NCBI GenBank assembly: GCA_905234865.1
Contig: CAJOJE010000001.1
Location: forward strand, 1 to 64,000
Length of the DNA stretch: 64,000 nt
Source of the DNA: Candidatus Gastranaerophilales bacterium
Lineage (GTDB): Bacteria; Cyanobacteriota; Vampirovibrionia; Gastranaerophilales; Gastranaerophilaceae
Direction of reading: 5' to 3'
In this document: positions 36,408 through 46,053 of the stretch, in pieces
How the letters are laid out: the number at the start of each line of letters is the position of its first letter
Numbering within the stretch: position 1 is the stretch's first letter
Program-made: the position numbers and the translations under genes
Notes under the pieces: model-generated
The model's input: the letters and a program-made list of their open reading frames with translations, nothing else
Database searches by the model: none
What the model was told of the DNA's origin: nothing

Positions 36408-37040
36408 TTATTTATGGCAACACCCGTCGGGATACAATCGCTTCGCTTTTGTCCTCTCCAAAAAAGCAAGGTGTTCTTCTTTATTTGCCGAATTAATCAA
36501 TTCAATCAGTCCGTTTATATCTCCTTTGGAATCTATTGAAACATACGGCAGCATTTCACCTGTGAGGTTTGGAAATTCTCCTCCGAACGAAACTATTTCA
36601 TCCTAAATATGTGCCCTTTCATTATCTTTATTTAATTTTCTCATCCTGCTTTTTAAATAGCCGATTCTTTTTTTCTCTTTTATGTCTTTTTCTTTTTGAT
36701 TTTTTGAATAAACAATTTCTCCTCTTGAATTTATGCCTTTTCTTATTGTTTTTATGTCTTTCAGACTGTATTTCGATATTCCGTATCTCGCATCAATTGT
36801 TGATGAACGTCTGTCCTCGATAGGGAAAACTCCTTTTTCAAATTCAATAAAATATGCGGGTGAATTTCTGTCGTTTACAAAACCGCTCTTGCAATCTATT
36901 GCGCACCACCCTCTTTCATCGGACGTTGCGTACCCCGAGCTCTCGATTTCAAGCCCGTTTAGCAATTTTTGATATTCCTTCTCCCCGATTGGGCGGTAAA
37001 GAGTTATATCTTCTTTTGTTTCACCTTTGAAGTTTATTTT
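36408..37040 (-). pseudogene. NFKG-tagged protein interrupted by an in-frame TAG and lacking a start
   Basis: A single frame reads INFKGETKEDITLYRP at its N terminus, runs about 145 codons to a TAG at 36603-36605, then continues in the same frame for 64 more sensible codons (DEIVSFGGEFPNLTGEM ... RLYPDGCCHK) to TAA at 36408. At the expected start, two codons before INFKG, there is TAA instead of ATG; AAAGGA lies just upstream as an orphan SD. TAG ends other intact genes here, so recoding is unlikely. Acidic middle, basic end; no known domain. Loss of start plus an internal stop marks a dead gene. Confidence 0.7.
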
Positions 37041-37213
37041 TTATTTCTTGTGTCCTTTGAATAAAAAAAGGCGCTATTAACAGATAATATTTTCATGAGG
37101 CTAAAATTAAAATGCTTCCGTATAAAAAACCTGAAATAAAAAAATTGTCACAGCGTTCAAGTAAAATTTTTTACCGAATATTTTTAAGTAACGTTATTTT
37201 GTCTTTAATTTGT

Positions 37214-38020
37214 TTATAAATAACATTTTGACTCTTCGCCTTCTACTCCCGCATAAACCTCCACATATTGTTTTGCGGGAGAAGAATTGACTTTTGGAAG
37301 CAGTACTTCTTCGATTTGGAAAAATCCTACTTCCGAACCCATTTTAACGTCAATTCTAATCGGCTTATTTAATCCTGTACAAATTGAAACTCTTTTAATT
37401 GCATTTGCAGAATAAATATGTATGTCGCCTACTCTCGGGGAATTATGCATTGCAAGAGGTATTCTTGCCCTGCCTTTTGTCATGTCGCACCCGTCAGCTA
37501 TAAGAATTATTCCCGCTTCCAGAGAATGAATTTTCTTTTGTGTCATATGTCCTACAATGGATTCCATCGTTAAAGCTTTAATGATGACTCTTTTTTTTAT
37601 GTCATCCGGAAATGTATGCATTAATGCTCTTTCTATAATGGGAGCTGCAAATATAACGGACATTTGTTCATGAGCTTGTCTGCCCGCCATCATACCGAGG
37701 TCATGCGCAATCCCTGCCATAAAAACAGCGCACAAACTATCCTCAAATGTTCCGATTTCTTCTGCTTCAAGGGAGGTTTTAATGCCTGCCGTATTTAAAA
37801 TTTGAAGCATTTTTATCGCATTTTTTGCAACCTGCCTCATGTGAACGGGGCCATGGTCATTAAACCCCAGTCGTTTAATCGAAACGGTATTTGCATAATC
37901 CTGCATTTCGTTAAGTTCTTCGTCGTTTAAAAGGAAATTAACAAGTTTTGTGCAGGATTCGTATTTTGAAATACGTTCCAGAATTTTTGTTTCTACAAGT
38001 TTCTCTTTTGCTGATGCCAT
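37214..38020 (-). CDS. HD-domain phosphohydrolase
   Basis: 268 residues. The metal-binding HD signature is complete: DHGPVHM (first His), GIAHDLGM (His-Asp) and ADGCDMTKGRARI (distal Asp). The last 60 residues form a separate beta-rich part. HD proteins hydrolyse phosphoester bonds of nucleotides; substrate unknown. The form resembles the 'HD-superfamily phosphohydrolase' group shared with archaea. Cytoplasmic. 26 nt downstream of the NSS symporter gene, so cotranscription is likely. Confidence 0.85.
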   Translation of the reverse strand: MASAKEKLVETKILERISKYESCTKLVNFLLNDEELNEMQDYANTVSIKRLGFNDHGPVHMRQVAKNAIKMLQILNTAGIKTSLEAEEIGTFEDSLCAVFMAGIAHDLGMMAGRQAHEQMSVIFAAPIIERALMHTFPDDIKKRVIIKALTMESIVGHMTQKKIHSLEAGIILIADGCDMTKGRARIPLAMHNSPRVGDIHIYSANAIKRVSICTGLNKPIRIDVKMGSEVGFFQIEEVLLPKVNSSPAKQYVEVYAGVEGEESKCYL

Positions 38021-38046
38021 ATTATCATTTTAGCATATTTTTATGT

Positions 38047-39351
38047 TTAATTAAGCCCCGTAATTAAAACATATATAAAAATTAAGGGGATGACATATTT
38101 TAAAAGAAAAGTTAAAAATCTTCCGTATTTTGAGTTTGAAAATGCTTCGTCTGCCACGTTTTTTGCAAAATATCCCGCAATAATGCAAACCATTAAAGTT
38201 CCAAAAGGCATAAACATATTTGATGTTATATAATCGAGAAAATCAAAATATGTTTTATCGAATATTTTAAAATCCGAAAGCAATCCGAATGATAATGAAG
38301 CGGGAAGCGATAAAAGCGCTATTATTAAAAAAGTTAAAACAGATGCCTTATTACGTTTGAACTTGTAATAATCGACAAAGCACGATACGGAAGTTTCAAA
38401 CAGGCTTATACCCGAAGTTATTGCCGCAAAAAATAAAAGAAAGAAAAACACTACCGCAAAAAATGACGAGAAAGGAAGCATTGAAAAAATTTGCGGAAGC
38501 GAAATAAAAACAAGTTTTGCGCCGGATGTCGGCTCAATTCCCGTTGAAAATACTATCGGGAAAATAATCATGCCTGCAAGTACTGCAACCAAAGTGTCAA
38601 AAAATATTAAAGTGTAGGCTGATTTTTTAACATCCACATCCTTTTTTAAGTAGCTTCCGTATGTAATCATAATCCCCATACCGATACTTAAAGTAAATAA
38701 GGCTTGTCCCAGTGCCGCAAGAAACATTTTCGGTGTTAATTTCGTAAAATCGGGATGAAACATAAATAATAATCCCTCTTTTGCTCCCGATAAATTAAGT
38801 GCGCATATAACAAGCGCTATGAGCATTATTCCGAATAACGGCATAATTATGTTATTTGCTTTTTCTATCCCCTTATTAATTCCAAAATAAGGAAAAATCG
38901 CCGCCATTATAAGAAAAAGTAGCGTAAACAAATAAGATAAAAACGGATTTGCACTTAATGTTTGAAAGTATGCGGAAAAATCATTAACCGATGAATTTGT
39001 TATGAAAATCCACAAATAATTTAAAATCCATCCGCCGACCACATAGTAAAAGGCTTGTATTAAAATCGGTGTTATAAAACATAAATATCCGAGCGGTTTA
39101 AATTTCGGATTAATTTTTTCATATACCGAAATAGGACATGATTTATAAATTTTTCCCATCGCAAGTTCCATACACAAGGGTACTGCGCAAACCAAAGATA
39201 TCATCACGAGATATACAATAAGAAAAACCGCTCCGCCGTTTTCACCCATAATGTACGGAAAGCGCCAAATATTACCTAAGCCTACGGCAGAACCTACCGT
39301 CGCAAATATAAAACTCAGATAACTTGTCCATTCCGGTCTTTTATTTTCCAT
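38047..39351 (-). CDS. NSS-family sodium-dependent amino-acid symporter
   Basis: 434 residues from ATG 39351. About eleven to twelve membrane helices. The family start EWTSYLSFIFATVGSAVGLGNIWRFPY carries the sodium and substrate site in TM1 (unwound GLGNIW). LGQALFTLSIGMG (TM6) and an ITSGISLFE segment (TM8) are also typical. It imports an amino acid or similar solute with Na+. No SD precedes the ATG. Upstream, 20 nt away, ends the adhesin-like secreted protein. Confidence 0.92.
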   Translation of the reverse strand: MENKRPEWTSYLSFIFATVGSAVGLGNIWRFPYIMGENGGAVFLIVYLVMISLVCAVPLCMELAMGKIYKSCPISVYEKINPKFKPLGYLCFITPILIQAFYYVVGGWILNYLWIFITNSSVNDFSAYFQTLSANPFLSYLFTLLFLIMAAIFPYFGINKGIEKANNIIMPLFGIMLIALVICALNLSGAKEGLLFMFHPDFTKLTPKMFLAALGQALFTLSIGMGIMITYGSYLKKDVDVKKSAYTLIFFDTLVAVLAGMIIFPIVFSTGIEPTSGAKLVFISLPQIFSMLPFSSFFAVVFFFLLFFAAITSGISLFETSVSCFVDYYKFKRNKASVLTFLIIALLSLPASLSFGLLSDFKIFDKTYFDFLDYITSNMFMPFGTLMVCIIAGYFAKNVADEAFSNSKYGRFLTFLLKYVIPLIFIYVLITGLN

Positions 39352-39371
39352 AAAAGAAGAATACAATAATT

Positions 39372-39779
39372 TTATTTTTGTTGCAATATATCAATATTCT
39401 TGCAAAGATATTTTACCGTTTCTTCGTTGTTTTCATCCATTTTGCGCCATTGGTCATCCTTATGCGTATAAATGCGTTTGTTTGAGCGATTATAAAATTC
39501 CATGGATAAAATTTTGGTTGAATAATCCGAGCAATTATACGAGGTATTGCTGATAACGTAACTTACGTCAATCGGGCTTATTTTAGAAGCATCTTTTGTT
39601 TGATTTAAAATATTGTTAATGTAGGTTAAATCGGAAATTTTGTACTTATAATTTATGTATTCGCCGTCTTTTGTAATGCTTTCGTAATAAAACCCGTTAC
39701 CTAAATCAATCCATTCGGCAAACGTGGGATTTACCGAAAAACCGAAAGCGATAAGAAACAATAATGATAATTTTTTCAT
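39372..39779 (-). CDS. Secreted protein resembling surface-adhesin protein E
   Basis: 135 residues with a signal peptide (MKKLSLLFLIAFGFSVNPTFA, cleavage after AFA-like TFA). The mature part has EWIDLG, the Cys pair NCSDYSTK and KYLCKNID, and the KILSMEFYN/WRKM pattern of the Adhesin_E family (PF16747-like), first known from Haemophilus lipoprotein E. It lacks a lipobox, so it is periplasmic or secreted. First gene of a minus-strand group with the NSS symporter. Confidence 0.7.
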   Translation of the reverse strand: MKKLSLLFLIAFGFSVNPTFAEWIDLGNGFYYESITKDGEYINYKYKISDLTYINNILNQTKDASKISPIDVSYVISNTSYNCSDYSTKILSMEFYNRSNKRIYTHKDDQWRKMDENNEETVKYLCKNIDILQQK

Positions 39780-39824
39780 AACTTACACCTCACTTATACA
39801 ATTTTATCAGAAAAAATCAGAATA

Positions 39825-39856
39825 AAAACCGCCTTATGTTGATTTTAGGCGGTTTT
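39825..39856 (-). terminator. Terminator after the DegT aminotransferase
   Basis: AAAACCGCC / GGCGGTTTT stem (9 bp), 14-nt loop. Read on the minus strand the stem ends in a T run, 18 nt after the aminotransferase stop. Confidence 0.75.
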
Positions 39857-39873
39857 ATTAATTTTTATAAAAA

Positions 39874-40995
39874 TTATACACCGAGCGCCATTGTTTGCTT
39901 AACGCATTCAATAACCGTTTTTGCAACGGTTTTTTGTTCTTCTTCGGTAATTTCGGCAAACATTGGAAGCGACAACACGAGTTTTGTGTTTTTTTCCGTT
40001 ACGGGCAAATATCCTTCTTTTAATCCTAAATGCGCATGGACTTTTTGAAGGTGCAACGGGATAGGATAATAAATCATGGCGCCTATTCCTTTTTCTTGAA
40101 GTAATTTATGTACTTCATCCCTGTTTTGAACTTTAATTGTATATTGGTGATAAACGCAATATGTATCGTCAAGTTCCGTCGGTGTTTCAACTAAATCGCA
40201 ATCTTTAAAAAGTTCGTTATATAAAGCCGCATGAGCTCTTCTTTGTTTGTTCCATTCATCAATATAAGGAAGTTTTACTCTCAAAATTGCCGCTTGAATT
40301 TCGTCAAGCCTTGAATTTACGCCGATTTCGTCATGATGGTATCTGATAGCGCCTCCATGGTTTCTAAGAGCAATAATTCTGTTTTTAAGCTCCTCGTTAT
40401 TAGTAATGGCAAGTCCGCCATCCCCCATAGTTCCCAAGTTTTTTGTAGGATAAAAACTGTAACATCCGATATCTCCGAACGTACCTACTTTTTGACCTTT
40501 ATATTCGGCACCTATTGCCTGACAACAATCTTCAATTACATATAAATTATGTTTTTTTGCAATTTGCATGATTTTATCCATATCACAGGGTTGACCGTAT
40601 AAATGTACCGGTAATATCGCTTTTGTTTTCGGAGTAATTTTTTCTTCAATTTTGTTTACGTCCATATTGAAAGTTTTTTCGTCAATGTCGACAAAAACAG
40701 GTGTTGCACCCACAATTTCAATGGATTCGGTTGTTGCGACAAAAGTAAACGCAACGGTAATAACTTCATCCCCTTTTCCTATGTTTAAAGCTCTGAGCGC
40801 TAAGTGTAAAGCGTCCGTTCCCGAATTTAAACAAACGGCATGGGATACGTTTAAATATTTTGAAATTTCTTCTTCAAATTTTTTGTTATTTTCGCTCAAA
40901 ATATATTTTCCGGAGCGCATAACTTCTAAAACCGCACTCTCTGCTTTATCTTTAATCGTTGCATATTGTCTTTTTGAATCAATAATCGGTATCAT
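39874..40995 (-). CDS. DegT/DnrJ/EryC1/StrS sugar aminotransferase (second copy)
   Basis: 373 residues. Substrate loop [18 protein letters not shown]-stacking [15 protein letters not shown] and Schiff-base Lys in [15 protein letters not shown]. Closest in layout to WecE/PglE/DesV-type enzymes making amino sugars. It is not a duplicate of the enzyme at 23179-24297; the active-site loops differ. Monocistronic with its own terminator, so it may serve several glycan pathways. 96-nt gap to the divergent rluB. Confidence 0.93.
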   Translation of the reverse strand: MIPIIDSKRQYATIKDKAESAVLEVMRSGKYILSENNKKFEEEISKYLNVSHAVCLNSGTDALHLALRALNIGKGDEVITVAFTFVATTESIEIVGATPVFVDIDEKTFNMDVNKIEEKITPKTKAILPVHLYGQPCDMDKIMQIAKKHNLYVIEDCCQAIGAEYKGQKVGTFGDIGCYSFYPTKNLGTMGDGGLAITNNEELKNRIIALRNHGGAIRYHHDEIGVNSRLDEIQAAILRVKLPYIDEWNKQRRAHAALYNELFKDCDLVETPTELDDTYCVYHQYTIKVQNRDEVHKLLQEKGIGAMIYYPIPLHLQKVHAHLGLKEGYLPVTEKNTKLVLSLPMFAEITEEEQKTVAKTVIECVKQTMALGV

Positions 40996-41076
40996 ATTTC
41001 CCCCCTTTTTTTTAAACTCCGAATAGTTTTATTGTACCATGGGATAAAGTTGAGTTAATACAATCTTAATTTCTTA

Positions 41077-41085
41077 TGGTAGAAT
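41077..41085 (+). promoter_or_regulatory. Extended -10 promoter of rluB
   Basis: TGGTAGAAT (TG-n-TAGAAT) ends 6 nt before the rluB ATG. No -35 at a usual distance and no SD, fitting an extended -10 promoter and a leaderless mRNA. Confidence 0.6.
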
Positions 41086-41091
41086 TTTTAT

Positions 41092-41823
41092 ATGAGAATT
41101 AATAAATTTATTGCACAATCTGGTATAACATCACGAAGAAAAGCCGATGAGCTTGTATTATCGGGCAGAGTAAAAGTAAACGGAAAAGTAATTACGACAA
41201 TAGGGTTTGAAATAAGAACCAAAGATGTCGTAACCGTTGACAATAAAGTTGTGAACGTTAAGAAATACGATTATTACAGATTTTATAAGCCCACAGGTTG
41301 TATTACGACAAAATCCGATGAAAAAGGAAGAAAAACAATTTACGATTATCTTCCCAAGGAACTCCAAAATTTAAAACCTGTCGGAAGATTGGATAAAGAT
41401 TCGTCCGGTCTTATTATTTTAACAAACGACGGTGATTTAATCCATGAATTGACTCATCCTTCGATTAAGGTTCAAAAAGTATACAAGGTTAAAGTCGATT
41501 GTAAAATTACATACTCCGAGCTTGAAACTTTGGCAAAAGGCGTGGAGATTGAAAAAGGCAAAATTGCATACTGTGACGGCAGGATAATTGAGGGTAACCA
41601 AAGAGAAACGGTTCTTGAGATAACCTTATATCAAGGTTTGAACAGGCAAATAAGAAGAATGTTTGAATATTTGGGACATAGAGTTGTTTCTTTAAAAAGA
41701 ATTAGACATGCAACCGTTGATGTGATAGGCTTGAAACGTGGTGAAACAAAACTTTTGAAACCCAAACAAATTAAAGAATTGAAAAGTTATATAGAAAAAA
41801 TTAAGGAAGAACAAAATGCTTGA
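41092..41823 (+). CDS. rluB: 23S rRNA pseudouridine synthase, RluB/RsuA type
   Basis: 243 residues. N-terminal S4 RNA-binding domain ([19 protein letters not shown]), then the catalytic domain with [17 protein letters not shown], in which the Asp after GRL is the catalytic residue, and [15 protein letters not shown] near the C terminus. It converts a uridine in rRNA to pseudouridine. RluB is more likely than RluE or RsuA from length and the IRRMF motif. No SD, likely leaderless. It overlaps serS by 8 nt. Confidence 0.9.
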   Translation: MRINKFIAQSGITSRRKADELVLSGRVKVNGKVITTIGFEIRTKDVVTVDNKVVNVKKYDYYRFYKPTGCITTKSDEKGRKTIYDYLPKELQNLKPVGRLDKDSSGLIILTNDGDLIHELTHPSIKVQKVYKVKVDCKITYSELETLAKGVEIEKGKIAYCDGRIIEGNQRETVLEITLYQGLNRQIRRMFEYLGHRVVSLKRIRHATVDVIGLKRGETKLLKPKQIKELKSYIEKIKEEQNA

Positions 41824-43081
41824 CATTAAGGTAATTCGTGAAAATCCCGAGAAAGTTAACGAGCTTTTAAAAAGAAGAAACAAGGATTTATCAATAGATA
41901 AAGTTATCGAAATTGATTCACAAAGAAGAAAAATCCAATTTGAAGCGGATGAATTAAGGCAAAAAAGAAAAAATTTGTCGAATGAAATCGGAAAGTTAAA
42001 AAAAGAAGGTAAAAATACCGATGAAATTCAATCCGAAGTTAAGGCCATGGGCGACAAAGTAAAAGAATTGGAAGAAAAACAAACCGAGCTTGATAACCTT
42101 CAAAAAGATCTTCTTTTAAATATTCCGAACACTCCTTTTGAAGATGTTCCGACGGGTGTTGACGATTCTCAAAACCCGGTTTTAAAAGTTTGGGGCGAAC
42201 CTACTAAAGCGGATTTTGAGCTTAAACCTCATTGGGATTTAGCAACAGAGTTAAATCTTCTTGATTTTGAAAGAGGCGTAAAACTTGCTCATACAAGGTT
42301 TACTTTATACAGAGGGAAGGGTTCAAGACTTGAAAGGGCTATTATTAACTTTTTCCTCGATACGCATACCGAAATCCATGGGTATGAAGAAATTTTTCCG
42401 CCGGTTTTGGTTAATTCGACCGCTATGACGGGAACGGGACAATTGCCGAAATTTAAAGAAGATATGTTTAAATGTGTTGACGAGGATTTATATTTAATTC
42501 CTACTGCGGAAGTTCCCGTTACAAATATCTATAATAATGAAATTTTATCGGAAGATGAACTTCCGAAATATATGACTGCATATACTCCTTGTTTCAGACG
42601 AGAAGCGGGTTCTGCGGGAAAAGACACAAGGGGGCTTATTCGTCAGCACCAATTTAATAAGGTTGAACTTGTGAAGCTTACAACCCCCGAAACAAGCGTT
42701 GAAGAACATGAAAAGTTAACAAGAAATGCGGAAAGAATACTTGAACTTTTAGGACTTCCTTACAGACGAGTTATGCTTTGTACCGGTGATTTAGGTTTTA
42801 GCGCAAAAAAATGTTTTGACCTTGAAGTTTGGATGCCTTCATATAATAACTATAAGGAAATTTCAAGCTGCTCAAACTTCGGTGATTTTCAGGCAAGAAG
42901 AGCAAATATTAAATACCGCTCAAAGCAAACCGGAAAAGTTGAATACGTTCATACCCTAAACGGCTCGGGTTTAGCGGTCGGTAGAACATGGGCGGCTATT
43001 GTCGAAAATTTCCAAACAAAAGACGGGCATGTTATCGTTCCTGAAGTTCTAAGAAAATATACGGGTTTTGATATTATTTAA
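41816..43081 (+). CDS. serS: Seryl-tRNA synthetase
   Basis: 421 residues, class II synthetase. The N-terminal coiled coil binds tRNA (about residues 30-105). Motif 2 is [17 protein letters not shown] followed by QHQFNKVE, motif 3 [10 protein letters not shown], and the motif 1 region ends in GTGQLPKF. It charges tRNA-Ser, and tRNA-Sec if present. Starts inside the end of rluB (8-nt overlap) and ends before a terminator hairpin. No T-box leader. Confidence 0.97.
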   Translation: MLDIKVIRENPEKVNELLKRRNKDLSIDKVIEIDSQRRKIQFEADELRQKRKNLSNEIGKLKKEGKNTDEIQSEVKAMGDKVKELEEKQTELDNLQKDLLLNIPNTPFEDVPTGVDDSQNPVLKVWGEPTKADFELKPHWDLATELNLLDFERGVKLAHTRFTLYRGKGSRLERAIINFFLDTHTEIHGYEEIFPPVLVNSTAMTGTGQLPKFKEDMFKCVDEDLYLIPTAEVPVTNIYNNEILSEDELPKYMTAYTPCFRREAGSAGKDTRGLIRQHQFNKVELVKLTTPETSVEEHEKLTRNAERILELLGLPYRRVMLCTGDLGFSAKKCFDLEVWMPSYNNYKEISSCSNFGDFQARRANIKYRSKQTGKVEYVHTLNGSGLAVGRTWAAIVENFQTKDGHVIVPEVLRKYTGFDII

Positions 43082-43105
43082 AACCTGCATAATTTTTAAA
43101 ACTTT

Positions 43106-43144
43106 AAACGGCGTTTTTCAAAAAGGAAAGCGCCGTTTGTTTTG
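43106..43144. terminator. Intrinsic terminator between serS and yidD
   Basis: AAACGGCG / CGCCGTTT stem (43106-43113 with 43131-43138), 17-nt loop, then TGTTTTG. It lies between convergent genes and can serve both. Confidence 0.7.
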
Positions 43145-43152
43145 TATAAATT

Positions 43153-43389
43153 TTATGGTACGGGGTCGTACCCGCCTTCATGGAACGGGTGGCATTTTAA
43201 TATTCTTTTAATTCCTAAAAATCCGCCCTTTAATACTCCGTATTTTTTTATTGCATCGTATGTGTATTTTGAACATGTCGGCTGAAAACGGCAAACGGGG
43301 GGAGTGAATTTTGAAAAAAAGCGATAAATTGAAATTAATTTTAATATGATTTTTTGTGCTAAATTCGTCTTTTTTTCTATCTTTTCCAT
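43153..43389 (-). CDS. yidD: Membrane protein insertion efficiency factor YidD
   Basis: 78 residues, typical length. The family core is intact: [18 protein letters not shown] with the three conserved Cys, [15 protein letters not shown] and the ending GGYDPVP. An N-terminal amphipathic helix attaches it to the inner membrane, where it aids YidC-dependent insertion. The usual neighbours (rnpA, rpmH, yidC) are absent. It overlaps the upstream PurD-like gene by 13 nt. Confidence 0.95.
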   Translation of the reverse strand: MEKIEKKTNLAQKIILKLISIYRFFSKFTPPVCRFQPTCSKYTYDAIKKYGVLKGGFLGIKRILKCHPFHEGGYDPVP

Positions 43390-44420
43390 AATTTCAGACC
43401 TTCGTCAAGACTCTTTTTGTTAAATCCTTCAATTTCGATAAGTTCAATTGCTCTATTTAAAGTATTAGCGCAAACTCCCGTATACTCGCCTTGAATATTT
43501 GCGCCGATTGAGTTTTTATCGTTAAAAATAATTTTATCTTGTGACAGATTTTCGCTCGTTATATCTATTAATAAATTCTTTAAGTCGACATCAAGCGTAT
43601 TTTTTAATATTTCAAAATCCGATTCGGATACAAAATTTTCAATTCTGTTAAGATAAATTTCATCTTTTGTCGATATTAAAAACTTTAATCCTATAATTCC
43701 CTGAAATTCAAAATTGTTTTCCAAAAACGAATTAAGAATGTCAGGCATGAATTCATTTTTAATTTTTGATTTGATGTCGTCTTTAATAAAATTTGTATCG
43801 TTTAGCGAAAATTCGTCAAAGTACGATATTGTTTCAAAGAAATCAAAAATATTCACCCCGTCCGAAATCAAATATTTGTTATAGTCGATTCCTTCAATGT
43901 AGTCTTGAAGAAGAATTTTTCTGTTGCCCGCTTCAAATAACTTTTCAATCTTGTCTTTTGCTTTGTCTTTTGTATCTGCAATAAAAAATCCCTGCTTGTC
44001 ATAATCGGTGTCTGATGAAATTATAACGGGGCATGTCGAATTTTGAACATATTCAAGTGCGGGAGCAGTTTTTTCAAAAACTCCGAACTTTGGTGTTTTT
44101 ATTTTATTTTTGTAGATGAATTTTTTAATTTGTGCGAGCGAAAAATCTGCGCCGTTAGAAAAGAATAATATCGGACATTCCGACCTGTTTAAAAAGTCAT
44201 CCCGTAAATTTTTTACAGTATCGTTAAAAAATATGCCCAAACTTACGTCATTTGCGGAAATAAAATCTTCTATTTCTTTTATTGACGTTAAATGAACCGA
44301 AACAAAATTATCATATTCATTTTTATCGGCTGTTGAAAAAACGATATCGTTTTTGTTTAATGCAAGATACTCAGAAAGCTTTTTTGATATTATTGTGTTG
44401 CTGACGATAAGAATTTGCAT
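43377..44420 (-). CDS. Degenerate PurD-like ATP-grasp protein
   Basis: 347 residues against about 420 for glycinamide ribonucleotide synthetase. The order of parts follows PurD: an N-terminal Rossmann part, [19 protein letters not shown] (PurD: VGPE.PL..G), [35 protein letters not shown] and [14 protein letters not shown]. The catalytic core is weak: PVIVKADGLAAGKG has become [13 protein letters not shown], and the usual late Glu/Asn metal ligands read [10 protein letters not shown]. It is probably not a working PurD; it may be a divergent ligase or a non-enzymatic paralogue. Four nt separate it from the prepilin-like gene upstream. Confidence 0.55.
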   Translation of the reverse strand: MQILIVSNTIISKKLSEYLALNKNDIVFSTADKNEYDNFVSVHLTSIKEIEDFISANDVSLGIFFNDTVKNLRDDFLNRSECPILFFSNGADFSLAQIKKFIYKNKIKTPKFGVFEKTAPALEYVQNSTCPVIISSDTDYDKQGFFIADTKDKAKDKIEKLFEAGNRKILLQDYIEGIDYNKYLISDGVNIFDFFETISYFDEFSLNDTNFIKDDIKSKIKNEFMPDILNSFLENNFEFQGIIGLKFLISTKDEIYLNRIENFVSESDFEILKNTLDVDLKNLLIDITSENLSQDKIIFNDKNSIGANIQGEYTGVCANTLNRAIELIEIEGFNKKSLDEGLKLWKR

Positions 44421-44423
44421 AGA

Positions 44424-45155
44424 CTATTTTTCACCGTATAGCGCTTTTTGAACGGCTGAACCGTAGGGATACGCTTCTTTTTCGGTTACGATTATAAAAA
44501 ACATGTCACGAACAATGTCTTTATCGCCTTTGCCGTTTGTTGACATCATGTTTGGCCCTTTATCTCCGTTAACGTCAACCAAAATTACGCATGGAAGAAC
44601 ATTTCTTATATTTGCATCTGTTCTGGCACCCGAGGCTTTTGAGCCGCAATTAGAATATTTTAATTCCGTTAAATCGGCAGAACCCTTTGTTGAACCGTAT
44701 TTTGGGTATAATTTAATATTTTCAAATACGCTTGTTAATGAAGTTGAGCTTGTCGGGAAAAAGTATTGAATTTGTTCGTTTGTTTCAATGTAATTAAAAT
44801 TCATGTCCTGACGAATTTGAGGTTCGCTTGAATCCGTATACATGTTAAGTTTCGGTCGATTTGTATACGTCTGGCATGCAACGGTTGCAGGCATGTTGTC
44901 CACTAAATAATTGCATAAATCATTGGTTCTAAATGTTGTGCCTTTTGCGTTTGTAATATTGACGGCTATCGAATGATTTACTGCCTGTAGCGCTTTTGAA
45001 GCCAAAATTTCAAAACGTTTATGATCTGATCCATGCAAGAAAATCGGCGTTGTTAAAGCTGCCAAAACTCCAAGCATAACAAGAGTTATCATGGCTTCTG
45101 CCAACGTAAATCCCGTTATATTGTTTGTTTTTGTTTTAAAAAGATTAATTTGCAT
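44424..45155 (-). CDS. Type IV prepilin-like protein
   Basis: 243 residues. Class III-like signal: short basic leader, then G^FTLAEAMITLVMLGVLAA with Glu at +5, to be cut by prepilin peptidase before Phe. A long N-terminal helix follows, and a globular head with Cys pairs and VDVNGDKGPN near the C terminus. It would be a pilin or pseudopilin of a type IV pilus/type II secretion-like system. Unlike the three tandem paralogues at 46054-48570 it has Gly before the cut. Between the Ser/Asn-rich protein at 45165 and the PurD-like gene. Confidence 0.85.
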   Translation of the reverse strand: MQINLFKTKTNNITGFTLAEAMITLVMLGVLAALTTPIFLHGSDHKRFEILASKALQAVNHSIAVNITNAKGTTFRTNDLCNYLVDNMPATVACQTYTNRPKLNMYTDSSEPQIRQDMNFNYIETNEQIQYFFPTSSTSLTSVFENIKLYPKYGSTKGSADLTELKYSNCGSKASGARTDANIRNVLPCVILVDVNGDKGPNMMSTNGKGDKDIVRDMFFIIVTEKEAYPYGSAVQKALYGEK

Positions 45156-45164
45156 ATTATTATT

Positions 45165-45515
45165 TTAATCCTTTTCAAAGTCATCAACAAGATGTGCAAG
45201 ATTTTTTTTGCTGATTTTCTTTACATTTTTTTTCTTTTTGTCTTGCTTACCGTTTAATTGTTGTTTAATTCTTGAAATATTGGCAGCGTTTAAAACGGCA
45301 AGCGAGTCTAATGAGCCTGTCAATTGTGCAGATCTGTCCACAAATTCGTTAGAATTTAATTTTTGGTTTTCTTCGGTTTCCTCTTGTGCAAAGTATTCTC
45401 CGCCCTGACCCATTTTTTCATCCGTCATGGCATTAGCCATACCCGAAGCGTCGCCCGATTTGAAATTAAACGCACCACCGACGCCAAAGAAACCTGCCGA
45501 ACGATTATCAACCAT
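45165..45515 (-). CDS. Small soluble protein, unknown
   Basis: 116 residues; Gly/Asn-rich start (AGFFGVGGAFNFKSGD, another NFKS/NFKG-like tag), acidic middle, and a Lys-rich end (KQDKKKKNVKKISKKN). No signal peptide or membrane segment. An SD (GGAG) sits upstream of ATG. It is 9 nt upstream of the prepilin-like gene, so both belong to one transcript. I recognise no family. Confidence 0.6.
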   Translation of the reverse strand: MVDNRSAGFFGVGGAFNFKSGDASGMANAMTDEKMGQGGEYFAQEETEENQKLNSNEFVDRSAQLTGSLDSLAVLNAANISRIKQQLNGKQDKKKKNVKKISKKNLAHLVDDFEKD

Positions 45516-45716
45516 TCAAGCTCCTTTATTATTTAACTAACCTCGTTTGCATAAATTATAACACCATTTTAATGCGTTGCAATTTATTAACTGCCTTATA
45601 TACAAAACATAAATAAAAATTTTTTTGCTAAATTAGTGTATTAATTACCTTTTTTGAGAATTGTAACAATCTTTTTATATATTACACTTATTTACAAAAT
45701 AGTTAATAATAGGATT

Positions 45717-46013
45717 ATGAAACGATTTATTTTATTTTTAATATTAAGTGTTTTTGTGACGTGTGCTTTTGCGCAGGAGGAAAAAAATAACGATGAAACG
45801 GATAAAAATGACGAAAAAACCGTTCAAACCGTCCCTGCTCCTCCCAAAAAGTTAATCCGACGTGCTGAAGTTCGTCCGAAAAGAGAACAAAAAAAGACAA
45901 TTCAAATGACAAATGAAAGTTTAAGCAAGTTTAAGCAAGAGTTTTATTCAAGAAAAACAAAAGAACTGGAACTTTTGAGGGATGAAAAAAGTATTTTGGA
46001 ATATTATCCTTAA
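45717..46013 (+). CDS. Small secreted charged protein, unknown
   Basis: 98 residues from ATG 45717, preceded by AGGA; upstream in-frame codons lack an SD. Signal peptide MKRFILFLILSVFVTCAFA with a likely cut after AFA. The mature chain is highly charged (EEKNNDETDKNDEK), has a Pro patch (VPAPPKK), a basic stretch (RPKREQKK) and an EFYSRKTKELELLRDEK helix. Periplasmic or exported. It lies 40 nt before the tandem prepilin-like genes and may act with them (inference). Confidence 0.65.
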   Translation: MKRFILFLILSVFVTCAFAQEEKNNDETDKNDEKTVQTVPAPPKKLIRRAEVRPKREQKKTIQMTNESLSKFKQEFYSRKTKELELLRDEKSILEYYP

Positions 46014-46053
46014 CAAATTGAAATGAGTGTAAAAAAGTATTATAATTATCTAT

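Noticed and set aside
36603-36605. TAG recoding (for example pyrrolysine) explaining the interrupted gene
   Set aside because: TAG terminates intact genes in the window and the same locus also lost its start codon, so decay is simpler.
36307-36606. Plus-strand open frame starting within tRNA-Arg
   Set aside because: It begins inside a tRNA gene and runs through its terminator and the antisense of a pseudogene.
40996-41091. T-box leader ahead of rluB-serS
   Set aside because: Less than 100 nt, no specifier stem or T-box sequence, and the start looks leaderless.
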